The notes beneath the pieces were generated by a model. The model was not told the DNA's origin. It made no database searches and saw only the letters and a list, made by a program, of their open reading frames with translations. A stretch of 64,000 bases of DNA, taken from contig JAFCMP010000030.1 in the NCBI GenBank assembly GCA_017506865.1, forward strand, positions 372,001 through 436,000, given 5' to 3'. The translations under genes and the position numbers were made by a program. Origin of the DNA: Tribonema minus. Its lineage: Eukaryota > Sar > Xanthophyceae > Tribonematales > Tribonemataceae. Shown here one piece after another: positions 10,054 through 20,279 of the stretch (its first letter is position 1; every line of letters begins with the position of its first letter).

Positions 10054-11068
10054 CGCCAGACTGAGTGCTCTGCAGTTGCAGTGTAGCCTGAAGCGCCCCA
10101 ATCAGAGTGCGGCAGTCTGTGCGCTTGCAGATGCCGTCGCTACCGAGCTTGCAGATAAGGTGGAGGCGGACCTGCAACAGCTGCCGCAGGGCACGCAACG
10201 CACGCAAGCACTTGCTCGATTCCGGTCGCAGCGCCACATGCACTCGATCGGCATGGCATTCCTCAACGAGCCCATGTACTCCACAACGGCTTCGTTCGAT
10301 GGCCTATCCTGGCAGCTGGCCGTCAAACGCGCCATCGGAGTAGAGGAGCAGACGGCAGGCTGCAAGCTGTGCGGGAAGTCGCCGGGCGGCACCCTGCATG
10401 CACGGCTGTGTCAAGCGCCACGCGTCAAGGCGCACGACACCATTGTCCACAATAGCGTCAAGAGGGCCACGCAGCGCCTCCTGCGGCAATACCTCAAAAC
10501 GGGACTGGTGGACGAGGACTACACGCCGTTTCTGGGGTCCGCCGGGCCGCCGGGGAGTCGCAGGATGGACATCGTGCTGCCTGCCGACGCCTTCCCGGTG
10601 ACCGGCTACGACGACCCGACACGCCACCTACCGCTCATGGTGGACGTTGCCTGCTTCGAGGCACAGGTGGCGTCGCGGGCGGCGAAGACTGCAGCAGACC
10701 CCGAGCGATGCTGCCGCGACCAAGAGGCCGCCAAGACTACCCACTATTCTGGTCATTATGATCAGAATTGCTACAAACTTGCCACTTTGGCAATAGGGTC
10801 ATTTGGCAGCATCAGGGAGCAGGGGCGGAAGCTGCTGGAGGCTGTGGCGACGGAGTATGCCAGCAGGATGTCAGTGCCCGGAGGAGCGCGCCCTAAAGCT
10901 CTCAAGGGCATCGCCCTGGCGCGCTTACGCTCGGCAGTGTCGGCAGCGCTCCACATGGCGTACTCTGGCCGTGTCATGACACACATGGCAGAATCCAGGG
11001 GGGGGGGGCACATGGAGGAGGACATAGGGGAGGACCCCGAGATGCCATTTGGCGGCGGCGGCGTTTGA
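10022..11068 (+). CDS. LINE ORF: CCHC finger and restriction-like endonuclease
   Basis: C-terminal region of the LINE protein. A CCHC finger, CKLCGKSPGGTLHARLC, lies near residues 115-131. About 55 residues later come RRMDIVLP and MVDVACFEAQ, which fit the spaced acidic residues of the PD-(D/E)XK-type endonuclease that nicks the target in R2-like elements. The frame opens with GTG right after an in-frame stop, so no independent start is likely; it was probably read through from the polymerase frame. The end is a TGA after a Gly-rich tail (PFGGGGV). No target site is deducible. Confidence 0.8.
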   Translation: MTGADAACVLDARLSALQLQCSLKRPNQSAAVCALADAVATELADKVEADLQQLPQGTQRTQALARFRSQRHMHSIGMAFLNEPMYSTTASFDGLSWQLAVKRAIGVEEQTAGCKLCGKSPGGTLHARLCQAPRVKAHDTIVHNSVKRATQRLLRQYLKTGLVDEDYTPFLGSAGPPGSRRMDIVLPADAFPVTGYDDPTRHLPLMVDVACFEAQVASRAAKTAADPERCCRDQEAAKTTHYSGHYDQNCYKLATLAIGSFGSIREQGRKLLEAVATEYASRMSVPGGARPKALKGIALARLRSAVSAALHMAYSGRVMTHMAESRGGGHMEEDIGEDPEMPFGGGGV

Positions 11069-11490
11069 GAGGTTGTCGTTGCGACACTTTCAGACTGTCA
11101 TACGACATGTAGATTCCTTACAGCTAGATGCCAATCATCTGGGCTTTTTCGCGCCCTGAGCGAGAATCAATAAAAAGTACTCCCCTGGACCCCGAGATGC
11201 CATTTGGCGGCGGTGGCGTTTGAGTGGTTGTTGTTGCGACACTTTCAGACTGTCATTCGACATGTAGATTCCTTACAGCTAGGTGCCAATCATCTGGGCT
11301 TTTTCGCGCCCTGAGCGAGAATTAATAAAAAGTACTCCCCTGAGCGAGAATTAATAAAAAGTACTGTACTTTCATTATATTCCACTTGTGGCTGTGGAAA
11401 TGCCATGTACTGTACCTGTGCTTTCTAGATGTACCTAATTACTTTGTCGCGCCCTGAGCAAGAATCAATAAAAAGTACCTGAATTAATAA
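11032..11490 (+). repeat. duplicated LINE 3' end
   Basis: A 155-base unit beginning GGACCCCGAGATGCC occurs at 11032 and again at 11187, so the last codons, stop and 3' UTR are present twice in tandem. A third partial unit (from GAGCGAGAATTAATAAAAAG) follows at 11342, and GCGCCCTGAGCAAGAATC plus AATAAAAAGTACC recurs near 11450-11475. Tandem 3' ends are known for some LINEs and may help RT recognition of the template. Confidence 0.8.
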
Positions 11491-13487
11491 AAGTACCTAG
11501 TCCGTTTTGCGTTTTGCCCCCCCCGGGCCAGCTCGCCAACATCGAAAGGTGTGGCAGCGCCATGAAGTGCCACTGGAGGGTGGGGGCTGCTTGTCTGGCG
11601 CGCCTAGCATGTTTCACCAGCCATGGTGCATCTGGCGCGCCGCAGCAGCACCTGCCACATTTCAGCCGCACATTTGGAGCCCCTTATCACACAGCACCAG
11701 CAGGCCAGAGGAGCATTACGTTCGAGCTCGCGGCATCGGCAAGGACATGGAAAGCTTTGCAGTTCGCCTCTCAAGCAGCACGAGCAGCTACTTCCCTCCC
11801 CTCACGCCACCCAAGGATACTATCTTCGGGCCTTTTGGCACCGATGATTGTCATACCAATTGCTCTTCGAGCTGATCCGTGGCTGAAGCAGAAGGAGTGG
11901 GGCTCATGCAGCTGTGCGCAGCTGCTGCAGACTACGCCTGCTCGGCCGTCGCCAGGGCTCGTGCCTTTTCCGCCATGTGCCGACCAACCTGCGCTTGAAG
12001 TTCGCCACCAAGGACACTATCCCGGGGCTTCACGGCACCCTGGATTGTTGATCCTACTCCTATGGAGTGTTGTTCGTGTGGCGGCAAACCGCAGCTTCTG
12101 CTGGCACCTCTGGCCCCGACTGCTGCATCGGCGACTGTGGACATCGGACCTGCGCTGCCTCCACCAGCACTTGCCGCCGTACACCGCATTTGCTGCCCCA
12201 GCACCTCACATCTGGACACTATCTTGGGACCTAGCGGTTGATTGTTGTTACACACACTCTTTCAGAGTCTTGTCCGTGGGGAGGGTCAGCGATGCGGCGA
12301 CGGCGCAGGCAGGTGGCTTCGCCTGCTTGGTGGCCTACGCCGACGCAGCGACCGAGTGTCAAGCCAGGCCCTGCTGCCTGCTGCGGCAAGATCATCAATG
12401 CGAACACCAACACCTGCAACCACACCGTCGAAGACCGGAGCCTATCCGCCGCCGTCCCTGCCGCCGGCGATGGCGCACGCCTTCAACCCACAACCGACAC
12501 AAGGACACTATCTTGGGGCCTCGCGGCACCCTTGATTGTTAGTCATACAACTCTGCGGAGTGTTGTCCAAGGCATGTGGTTAGAGAGCGGCGCCTGTGCG
12601 CGGCGACGGGGCAGGCGGCGGCAGCTGCTTGGCGGGAGCGGCGCGGAGGAGCAGGAGCAGGAGCAGCAGGAGGAAGGAGTTCGAGTTCGCAGCAGGGGTT
12701 CCAGTGTGCGGCCGGGGACACCGGGGGGGGTAACACTAGCAAATAGAAGGGCGGGTTTAGTAGATATGCTTGCTGGAGTGACAGCATCAGCCTTTGCAGC
12801 ACCAGTGCCTGGCACTTAGTGATCCATGACCATAATGGATCGGATCAAGAGGCATGAATCATACCTGGTGGAGGAGCGAGGTCACCGCCGTGATGGCCGC
12901 TGTCAACTGCAGCAGACACAGCAACGACCGCATCTTGGCTGCTGCTGTGCTTGTGATGCTTCTCAAGTGTTGCTCCTAGAGTCGTGCTGCAGCAGCTGCT
13001 GCTGCCGGCCAGGGGTAGCTCTAGCAGCTGAGCCAGGGTCGGGGTATTTTTCAGCACGTTGAACTTCGAGCTACTGTACACATGATTGCCCCGCCCCGCC
13101 TGGCGTAGGCTCCCCCACAAACCTCTTTTTTCTCCCCCTATTACCTGATAGGTAGCCTGCCAAAAGTCGCCTATTTACCTGCAAGAAAGGCTGGCATGTA
13201 GTTCACGAAGCGGCATTGCCGTTCTTCGGTAGACTAGAGGCGATTTGCACCAAATGTCGGTTCGGTGAAAAGGCGGCTGCAATGTTACCCACGCGATAGC
13301 TCACACTGTGTCTGGGCAAGCAAGCTCCGGAGCTGTAATAACAGGTGCTGCGACAAAAACAAAGACCGAAGCGCTGCGCCGCTGGCAGTGCTGTTTGGGC
13401 TTGAGCGCGTTCATGGCGATGGGTTCCACTTTACGCACCGCAGAACCAGCGCTCTCACACAGGGCAATCACCCTCTGAAGGCCCAAT
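11491..13487. other. region without a recognised gene
   Basis: GC-rich sequence with the four hairpin elements listed separately. Ala/Arg-rich ORFs on both strands look like composition artefacts. A poly-G run lies at 12722-12729. An exon of an unseen host gene cannot be excluded. Confidence 0.35.
11813..12572 (+). repeat. four-copy ~70-base element with covarying hairpin
   Basis: Copies at 11813-11883, 12010-12081, 12213-12280 and 12501-12572. Each reads roughly AAGGACACTATCTTGGG, a GC-rich stretch, GATTGTT, a short hairpin, then TTGTCCGTGG. The hairpin arms are GCTC/GAGC, ACTCC/GGAGT, ACTCT/AGAGT and ACTC/GAGT with 3-4 base loops, so pairing is kept while bases change. A second helix may exist (CGG...CCG in copy 1, GGG...CCC in copies 2 and 4). 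The spacing is about 195-290 bases. I do not recognise the family; the plus strand is assigned only because the motifs were read that way. Confidence 0.55.
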
Positions 13488-13709
13488 TTGCAACGAAGCT
13501 TGGGGGCATCATACGGCGGCGGCATTGAGCCTGACGAAGAAGCAGTGGCACAAGCCCTCGTTGAAGCAGCAAAGCAGAAGGGCAAGGTGGTCAGCATGGA
13601 GGAAGCGCGGCAGCAGGCAATGGCGCCAATCTACCAAGAGTCCAGTCGGACCTTCAGGGATCTCGGCGATGTGCTCGCGCAGAAGGTGCTGGATATGTTG
13701 GGACAGTGA
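13488..13709 (+). CDS. possible terminal exon, unknown protein
   Basis: A short, charged, helix-prone frame of about 70 residues with normal-looking composition (GIEPDEEAVAQALVEAAKQK, then SMEEARQQAM and FRDLGDVLAQKVLDMLGQ) that ends in TGA. It could be the last exon of a gene whose earlier exons are not recognisable, or a fossil. No domain was identified. It ends about 115 bases before the gypsy LTR. Confidence 0.3.
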   Translation: MQRSLGASYGGGIEPDEEAVAQALVEAAKQKGKVVSMEEARQQAMAPIYQESSRTFRDLGDVLAQKVLDMLGQ

Positions 13710-13823
13710 GACTGAAGCTGCAATCTCATGCCTATGAAAGTATTAGCAATCATGGTGTCGTAGTTATGGAGTCAGAACATATTAGTGGAGTTAGGATTAG
13801 GGTTAGGGTTACGGGTGAGGGTC

Positions 13824-14236
13824 TGATACGGCTTGGGGGTATATTAGCATAGGCAGTTACACCTCATAGCCCTTACAGGTCATCCTTCGACCCCTATGGT
13901 CACCCTAGACCTTTGCATGTGAGTAGAAGTCTGTTCAAGAGGTCAGATAAGACCTGGTTCAGTAACATCACATGCCAAAGGGCACATCAGTTTGCTGTGC
14001 ACAACATCAGTCCCAGAGTTAAGTGGAGCTGTGAAGCCTGTAGCAGACAGCAGCTGTAGCAGACTTCCTGAAGCCCGAAGCCTTCCTACGTGACGCGTAC
14101 AACAATAAGACATATCGGTGAGCGCTTCCATTTCATTCTATTCCACTTCAATATGTTCTCTGAGCTGTCTACCTGTGATCGCTCTTCCAGCTTGCATGTT
14201 TGCATTTATGACAGCATCACATGGCAGCCTGTTTCA
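13824..14236 (+). repeat. 5' LTR of the methyltransferase gypsy
   Basis: 413 bases matching 25171-25587. The start TG and end CA fit the usual LTR ends. Confidence 0.9.
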
Positions 14237-15143
14237 ATTTGGCAACCAGCAGTCCTACTGCTTCACCCCGCCGCTCGCAACGGCAGCAGCGTGGTGATCG
14301 CTGTCTATACTTTCACCCATCATTTCGGTCGTGTCAAATCCTTTCGAAAGGCCCGGGGGGGCCCGAGTTCAGAGAACCACGCAATACATCCTGCACAAAC
14401 CGTGTATGGTGTGATGATGGGCGGTGCTGCAGCACTCCATTGTCGCATCACCCTTGTTAGCATGTGCAGTGCGTGCTGCAGTGAGTCTAAGCGGCGGTGA
14501 TGGCTGATTCACCTGGCCGACATTATTCTGCGTAGTAGACATCCCTGGGGATGTGCTCGCAGTTATACGGACTTGCGCGCTACTCGAGGGTAGAGATTGC
14601 AAGGTAGACGGACTGCTGATCGCACGTTACGCACCTTGCACTATCATGTCATTAAGCTAAAGGAGACCTGGGTCTTCGCTGAAGATCCCTCAGGGGAGGA
14701 CACATGATAGCCGCGTTCAGTTATCATGCAGACACATGATAAGTAATCATATTTAGCGATGGGGTTGCAAAGTGCAATAGCCTTTCGTTCAAAATAGCCT
14801 ATGATTAGAGAGATCCTACCGCATGCTCTCACGCCCACTTTGCTCAAAAGCTTATGGTTAGTCTTTTTTGCAAGGAAAGGGGAGAGGAGAGGAATGCTAG
14901 CTTTAGAGCAAAGCAAGGCATGTTTGTCTCACAATTGTGGCCGCAGTTGTGTTGCAAATCTGACATTGCGGTCGCATTTGCACTGCATTTGGCGAACTTG
15001 CAGTCAGAGTGCCTTAGTAGCACCACCCAGTGCATGTGCACGGGCGTGCAGGGTACAGACGGCTCTTGCCTTGACATTGCACACGGTTTTGTCTTGGTAC
15101 TCAGCTTCATGCGCGGAAACCGTGTGCAGGACACACATCATAA
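14237..15143 (+). other. gypsy leader region
   Basis: About 900 bases between the 5' LTR and the first gag-like frame. No primer binding site was identified with confidence and no coding region is convincing. It probably holds packaging and translation signals. Confidence 0.4.
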
Positions 15144-17619
15144 ATGGCCAAGACAGGCAATGGCTCAAAGAAGCCACCAAGTAGGACAAGCCGTCCTGGA
15201 GGTGGTGGTGGTGGCGCTAGGCCTACTGGCAGCGCTGCTACTACGAGCAACAAGAGCGGTAAGCGCCCAGTCGCGCGATCCGACAGCTCAGATGACCAGG
15301 GGTCGTCCTCCTCAGCACGGCCCGCGCCAGTTGCGCGGCCTAGCCAGACCGGTGCCAGTGCGCCGGGCAGATCCCGTGCCAGCGCGCCCGGCAGGTCTTT
15401 ACCAGCGAAGGCAGCGAGGTCTCCACGGTCGGCAGTCACCGGCTCCTTACCCCCTCTAATTCGCAGCTTCCTAGTATCGAGTTCAGATTCAGACACCGAG
15501 CCCAACGGTGGTGGTTCTCAGGCAGATATGCTTAGAGCCAGTAAAAAGAAAGAAGCAGATAAACTGATAAAGAGACTCGCTGTACTGGGCTATAAACTCA
15601 ATCTGCCAGCAGCAGATGCCAACATTAATGTGCAGCGACGTGCAGAACAAACCCCCCCCAGCGCAGCGACAGCGTCGACAGCTCCAGTTGAGCCAGTCAC
15701 GCCAGTTGTTGTTGCAGAACAAACACAAACGCCTGCAGCGACGCCATTGGCGCCGCCAGTTGCAGATGCGCGAAGTGTGCAGACCGCGCCAGTTGCGCCA
15801 GTGGTCTATACGCCGCCCGCTCCCAAGCCTATCAGGCCCAGAGCCCCGGTAGCATACACTGCACCAGTTGTGCAGCAGTCAGCACCAGTTGTGCCGCAGA
15901 CCGCGCCAGTCACGCAGCAGCTTGCACCAGTTGTGCAGCAGGCAGCACCAGTTGTGCCGCAGACCGCGCCAGTCGCGCAGCAGCTTGCACCAGTTGTGCA
16001 GCAGACGGCACCAGTTGTGCCGCAGACGCCGGTAGCACCTGAGATTAATAGGGCTATACCCCTTGACCCCGAAGGCACCGACGAGATTTATGAGCAGTGG
16101 TGTGCAAGCATGAACCACATCATCGCAACTCATGAAGGCAAGGCCCAAAGCGCAAAGCAAATAAAAGCCATATCAGTAGCAACAGAGCAAATGTTGGCTG
16201 AAAGGCTTGGCCAGTTAGAGTTTAGCCTTAATCACGAGAGACCAGCTCAGACTTTACATCTGACACTGAAAATACGTGCAGTTAAAAAGGCAGAGGTTGA
16301 GGAGTGCCAGAAGCAAATCATTGCTGCACTCGAGATGCGAGGTCACAATTTTTCAAAGCAAGCCAGTACCGCGTGCTTTTGGCCATGGGTGAAGGGCGCC
16401 GCAGAGCGCAGGACTTTTACCGTTTCGCATTTGGCAATCCTGGTGATGACAGCGAGCCAGAGTTGCAGAGGTACCTTCGGGGCTTCAACGCAACGCCACT
16501 CATCACGGAGGAGACACGTCGGGCCACGAACAACGTGCCTGTTTCCTACTGGGAGTCGCGTGATGCCACAGAGACCGGCGCAGCGGCAGCCACCGCACAC
16601 CCAGAGACAGGTGAGCGCAGAGAGTTGGTTGGCGCAGTAACGCCGTCTTATTCTTCTGTAGCAATGGCATCTTCCAAGCCTAAAGTCGACCTTAGAGGGT
16701 TTGGCGGCTCGGGGGTAGTCATAGTCACCCAGGTGGGCAGACTTCAAGCCTCTATCAGGGCTTTTGAGCGTAGCTGCGACACTCGCGGCTTGCCCAGGTC
16801 TGCTTACGCAGAGGCACTTTTGTTAAGTCTGACTAAGAGTCAACATGCAGATTTAACTCGCAAGTGAGAAATGAGCGAACAGGTGTAATGGAGACACGTT
16901 CGTTCAGTGACTTGTCATACGAGCATATGTTGCAGTGTCTTACTGACACGTATGACAGCACATCCGCGAAGCAAATAGCTTTGCAGAAGTATCACGCACT
17001 CATGAGAACCACTGGTACCAGTCCCGAGATATGGGGCAGAGAGGTGGTTGCAGCTGCGCATGACGCTGGCTGCGCGGACAATGAAGAAATTGTTCGGATG
17101 AAGTTTGTGCATGAGCTGCCTTTGTGCTGCCGTCAAGAAGTAAACGGCTTGCATGACACGTGGGACTTACTCCATACGAGTTTCACGAAGGTAGTTGCCA
17201 CTGCTCAGCTAAAGTGGCAGGCCTCGCCAGTGAGCGAGCGCGAGACGAGGAATGTTGTGTCTGCATTAGCTGCGACTCACATCTCTCAGCCACCCCACTT
17301 TGACGCAGGCAAGCGTCAAGCCAGGGACAGTTGGAGCATTGTTGACCACAATGCGCCCAAGAAGAAGAAGGTTGCTGCCTTACGTGCAGCGCTGGCGGGC
17401 CTTACCCCGCAGCAGCGCGCCGAGGTAGTGGGACAACCTAACAGTGCCACGCCAAGCCAAGACGGCTCGGCAGGCAGGGGCATCAACAAGATCATTCGCA
17501 ACAACTGCGTCTGCCTTGGGTGCAAACAAGACATGGTTACGTGGGCTGCTCTCATGGAGCACAAGACCACCTGCGCACCATGCATAGCGTTTCACAAGCG
17601 CGGAGCAACACAAAAGTGA
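15144..17619 (+). other. gypsy gag-like region
   Basis: Structural-protein region of the element. It begins with a Ser/Pro/Arg-rich segment, then a Val/Pro/Gln tandem repeat (units like APVVPQTAPV, about 15860-16035), then a more ordinary helical part. Near the end (about 17500-17590) is a Cys/His cluster, CVCLGCKQDMVTWAALMEH followed by two more Cys, that could act as a nucleic-acid-binding finger in place of the CCHC knuckle. The gag assignment is by position and composition, not by a named domain. Confidence 0.6.
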
Positions 17620-17626
17620 GTCACAC

Positions 17627-18916
17627 TTGAAGTTGCCCAGCGCACCTGATTGTTCAGTTGCAGAGTTGACATCAGTAAACAGTGATTTGCTTGATGTAGA
17701 CATGGCAGATACTAGTTTCAATCAGGCCATTGAACAAGTCACTGACACTGTTGATGCTCCATTGCACGCGCAGACAGCGGCAATTGAGGGTGGCGTAGGC
17801 CCACCACCTCGGATCATTACACATGCGTCGATCTGCTGTGGGGCGCTTGGTGGCGCCATAGCCGGAGGTAAGATGACCTCGAGAACGGGTTTTGTAGCAC
17901 GCACGGTGCTTGCAGTTGACAAGAATGCCAAAGCAATTGAGGCTCTGAATGAAGTTCATCCGGAAGTGCCCACTCTTGCAGCATGCATGACTGATGCCAG
18001 TGTTGTTACACGTCTACTTGACGAGAAACCTGACATTACCACCATCTCGCCGCCTTGCACAGACTTCTCACCAGAGGGCAAGCGCGTCGAGGGTGAAGCT
18101 GCCGAGTGCACGGTTCATGCCGCACGACTTATCGTGCGAGCCAAGCTTCAAGTGGTGTTAAATGAGAATGTGCCCGGAGTGCTAGTGTCACGCGCGTTTG
18201 CACGCGCAGTGCGCATTCTTAAGGCAGCTGGCTATATGCTGTACATTGCCAAGCTTAAGGCTTCTGAGTTTGAAGTACCTTGCAAGAGGCGGAGAGTGTA
18301 CATTCTCATAGTGCCAGCTGGGGTGGCCTCAAGAAAGGCACTCCAGCGGTTCGGTGCATTAATAAATGACAAGCGTTCACACAGCAGACAGACATCTGTT
18401 CGTTCTCGCTTGCGTTGCCCCAAACGCACGTTCTTTTTGCAACCGCGCAGTGCTCAGCATCCTGGTGTGTTGAATGCTGATGGTCTGTTGCCCAGTCCAG
18501 TGCGCAGATTGCCTGGAAAACCTGCTGCAAGTTATGTTGCGCATGTTAAAGATGCTGGCCCGGTGTCATCAGCTCGCGTATTATCGCTTGCTGAGATGGC
18601 GGTGCTCATGACATATCATCATGATCTACCGAGTCGTGCGTCACAGAGCGATGTACAGAGATACATTGCAGACTTGTTCATCCCAGATGGCAATTCATTT
18701 GTTCGTGGCCATAGAAGCCTCAGGCCTGTGTACCTTGCCCGAACAACAGATGCGCTTGCCGCGCAAATCAGAGTTGATGTTGCGGCATTCAGTATACTGC
18801 CCACCACCATCTTGGTTGGCAGAAAGTGGTGGTTCAATGGTGCGTACCGCAGCGACGGCGCACTCAATGTCCACTTCCAATGCGCATTGCTCAGTGGCAA
18901 TGTTGCGAGGCATTAA
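17627..18916 (+). CDS. cytosine-5 DNA methyltransferase inside gypsy
   Basis: Predicted to transfer a methyl group from SAM to cytosine C5 in DNA. The motifs follow the family order: I (SICCGALGGAIAG), II (VLAVDKNAKAIEALNEVHP), IV with the catalytic PC (TISPPCTDFSPEG), VI (NENVPGV), VIII (CKRRRVYILIV), a short target-recognition stretch, and a IX/X-like end (LSLAEMAVLM). With about 400 residues and no extra reader domains it resembles compact bacterial-type enzymes and not DNMT1 or DNMT3. It sits between gag and protease in the same orientation. Capture of such methylases by retrotransposons is known in dinoflagellates and a charophyte alga. Activity and sequence preference are unknown. The start is uncertain because it may be made from a longer precursor. 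Confidence 0.88.
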   Translation: MKLPSAPDCSVAELTSVNSDLLDVDMADTSFNQAIEQVTDTVDAPLHAQTAAIEGGVGPPPRIITHASICCGALGGAIAGGKMTSRTGFVARTVLAVDKNAKAIEALNEVHPEVPTLAACMTDASVVTRLLDEKPDITTISPPCTDFSPEGKRVEGEAAECTVHAARLIVRAKLQVVLNENVPGVLVSRAFARAVRILKAAGYMLYIAKLKASEFEVPCKRRRVYILIVPAGVASRKALQRFGALINDKRSHSRQTSVRSRLRCPKRTFFLQPRSAQHPGVLNADGLLPSPVRRLPGKPAASYVAHVKDAGPVSSARVLSLAEMAVLMTYHHDLPSRASQSDVQRYIADLFIPDGNSFVRGHRSLRPVYLARTTDALAAQIRVDVAAFSILPTTILVGRKWWFNGAYRSDGALNVHFQCALLSGNVARH

Positions 18917-19265
18917 TGCTAGACCGCATAATGCAGAGTACCCCACAGTACCAGTAGTCCCAATGCATAGTGCGTGGGAGGAGTCAGAAGTAGACTTAAC
19001 CGTGACTCAGCCTGGCATGGCTGACATCATGGAGGTTGATGACTCGGGGTCTGACTCTGAATGCGACTCACAGTCATGTATGAGCGTATGCAGTAGTGCA
19101 GAGGACATGAACATTGACACAGAAGTCAGTGCTCAACCAGGTGCGGCCGTAGCGGCGCGCAAAAAGCTTGGCGGTGGTACAGACCCACGCCTTGCTCCAG
19201 GTGAGCTCAGAGCAGCGCTCAGGGGCGCTGGCTTAGACTCATAATCTCTAGGCATACTAGACCAT

Positions 19266-20270
19266 GTGCCTGGTGTCCAGAAAGACATCACAACTCTTAC
19301 ACAAGAAAGTGTAGCAGAGACTGTAAAGCGTCTCGCAGATGAGATTGCGGTGCAGGGGGAGCAGGTTCAATTACCACAAGTAGACCTTGCAGTAGGGTCA
19401 TCTGAACCTAGCTCAGTGACGCGCTCTCAGTCAGAGGCGCCAGTGGAGTACATGCGGCCAGTCGCTGGCGTTGTACCAACGGGGCAAATGTTTGTCTCAG
19501 CGTCCTTGCGCGTTCAGAGTAACTCTCAAACGCCGAAAGAGTTATATGTGCGTGCAATGGTGGATTGTGGTGCTGCCGTAACCATCATGGGCAAGCGCAT
19601 AACAGACAAACTGCCAGGCAGCTACATATGCTCACCTCAGAAAAGTGACTACACTCAGATCCTTCTGGCAGACGGTAAGACGTCGCTGCAGATCAGTGGT
19701 GTAGTTAATGCATGGCTGAGATTTAAAAACAAGATGTTTTTTCACAAGTTCTATGTGGTGAACACACCCATGGACGTGTTACTTGGTACAGACTTCTTTG
19801 CCCCACACGGCTCAGTAATCTCGTATCATGGTGGTAGCCCAGCCTTTTTTCCAGGGGGACTAAAAGGCGTAGCTATACGCCCAGTGCATGAGAAGGCGCG
19901 CACAGACAATGCGAGCGCACATGCAGCTAGTTTAGCCAGTTGCAAAGGCGATGGCAGTGCTGAGACCGCTGAAGCGCCAGTAGCGCCCAAGCAGTGCTCA
20001 GTAAGAATGGCATACAATACTGTGCTGGCACCATCGTCAGAAACTATTGTGGAGCTCACGCTGTTTCCTAAACCGAACTGCGTACAGCCCTATGAGGCTT
20101 TGCTCATACCAGACCAGACAGTTACTACGGAAATAATGAGATGCAAAGGTGTTAAAGCTAACATCACTGCGCTTACCGTAAATGCCAGTGGCACAGTATA
20201 CGCAACATTGAGCAATACTTCAATGTTCAATGTACCCAGTGTACGTGCGCCGCAATACCTATTGGGGTAA
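19266..20270 (+). CDS. gypsy aspartic protease region
   Basis: Retropepsin that would cut the element polyprotein. The active-site motif appears as VDCGAAVTIMG (DCG instead of the common DSG/DTG), about 100 residues in. It is followed by a beta-rich stretch and VLLGTDFF, which fits the second conserved retropepsin motif (ILG.D). Upstream lies an acidic Ser/Glu-rich spacer (19000-19240). Downstream is the RT region. Confidence 0.8.
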   Translation: MPGVQKDITTLTQESVAETVKRLADEIAVQGEQVQLPQVDLAVGSSEPSSVTRSQSEAPVEYMRPVAGVVPTGQMFVSASLRVQSNSQTPKELYVRAMVDCGAAVTIMGKRITDKLPGSYICSPQKSDYTQILLADGKTSLQISGVVNAWLRFKNKMFFHKFYVVNTPMDVLLGTDFFAPHGSVISYHGGSPAFFPGGLKGVAIRPVHEKARTDNASAHAASLASCKGDGSAETAEAPVAPKQCSVRMAYNTVLAPSSETIVELTLFPKPNCVQPYEALLIPDQTVTTEIMRCKGVKANITALTVNASGTVYATLSNTSMFNVPSVRAPQYLLG

Positions 20271-20279
20271 AGTAACCCC

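Larger units (their letters stand above)
5682..11490 (+). mobile_element. LINE with restriction-like endonuclease
   Basis: Non-LTR retrotransposon of the RLE-bearing group (R2/NeSL/CRE-like), not the APE group: N-terminal zinc fingers, central reverse transcriptase, C-terminal CCHC finger and PD-(D/E)XK-like nuclease. Such elements normally encode one long protein. Here the frame changes within the GCA-rich linker (about 9190-9210), a stop lies at 9373-9375, and the frame changes again near 10022-10050, so this copy is probably inactive unless those are sequencing slips in the repeats. The 3' end repeats AATAAAAAGTAC several times. The true 5' end is unknown. A second, truncated copy lies at 3978-4107. 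Confidence 0.85.

Noticed and set aside
13779-13812. Telomere end
   Set aside because: Only two TTAGGG units, followed by a transposon and 50 kb of further sequence; at most an interstitial trace.
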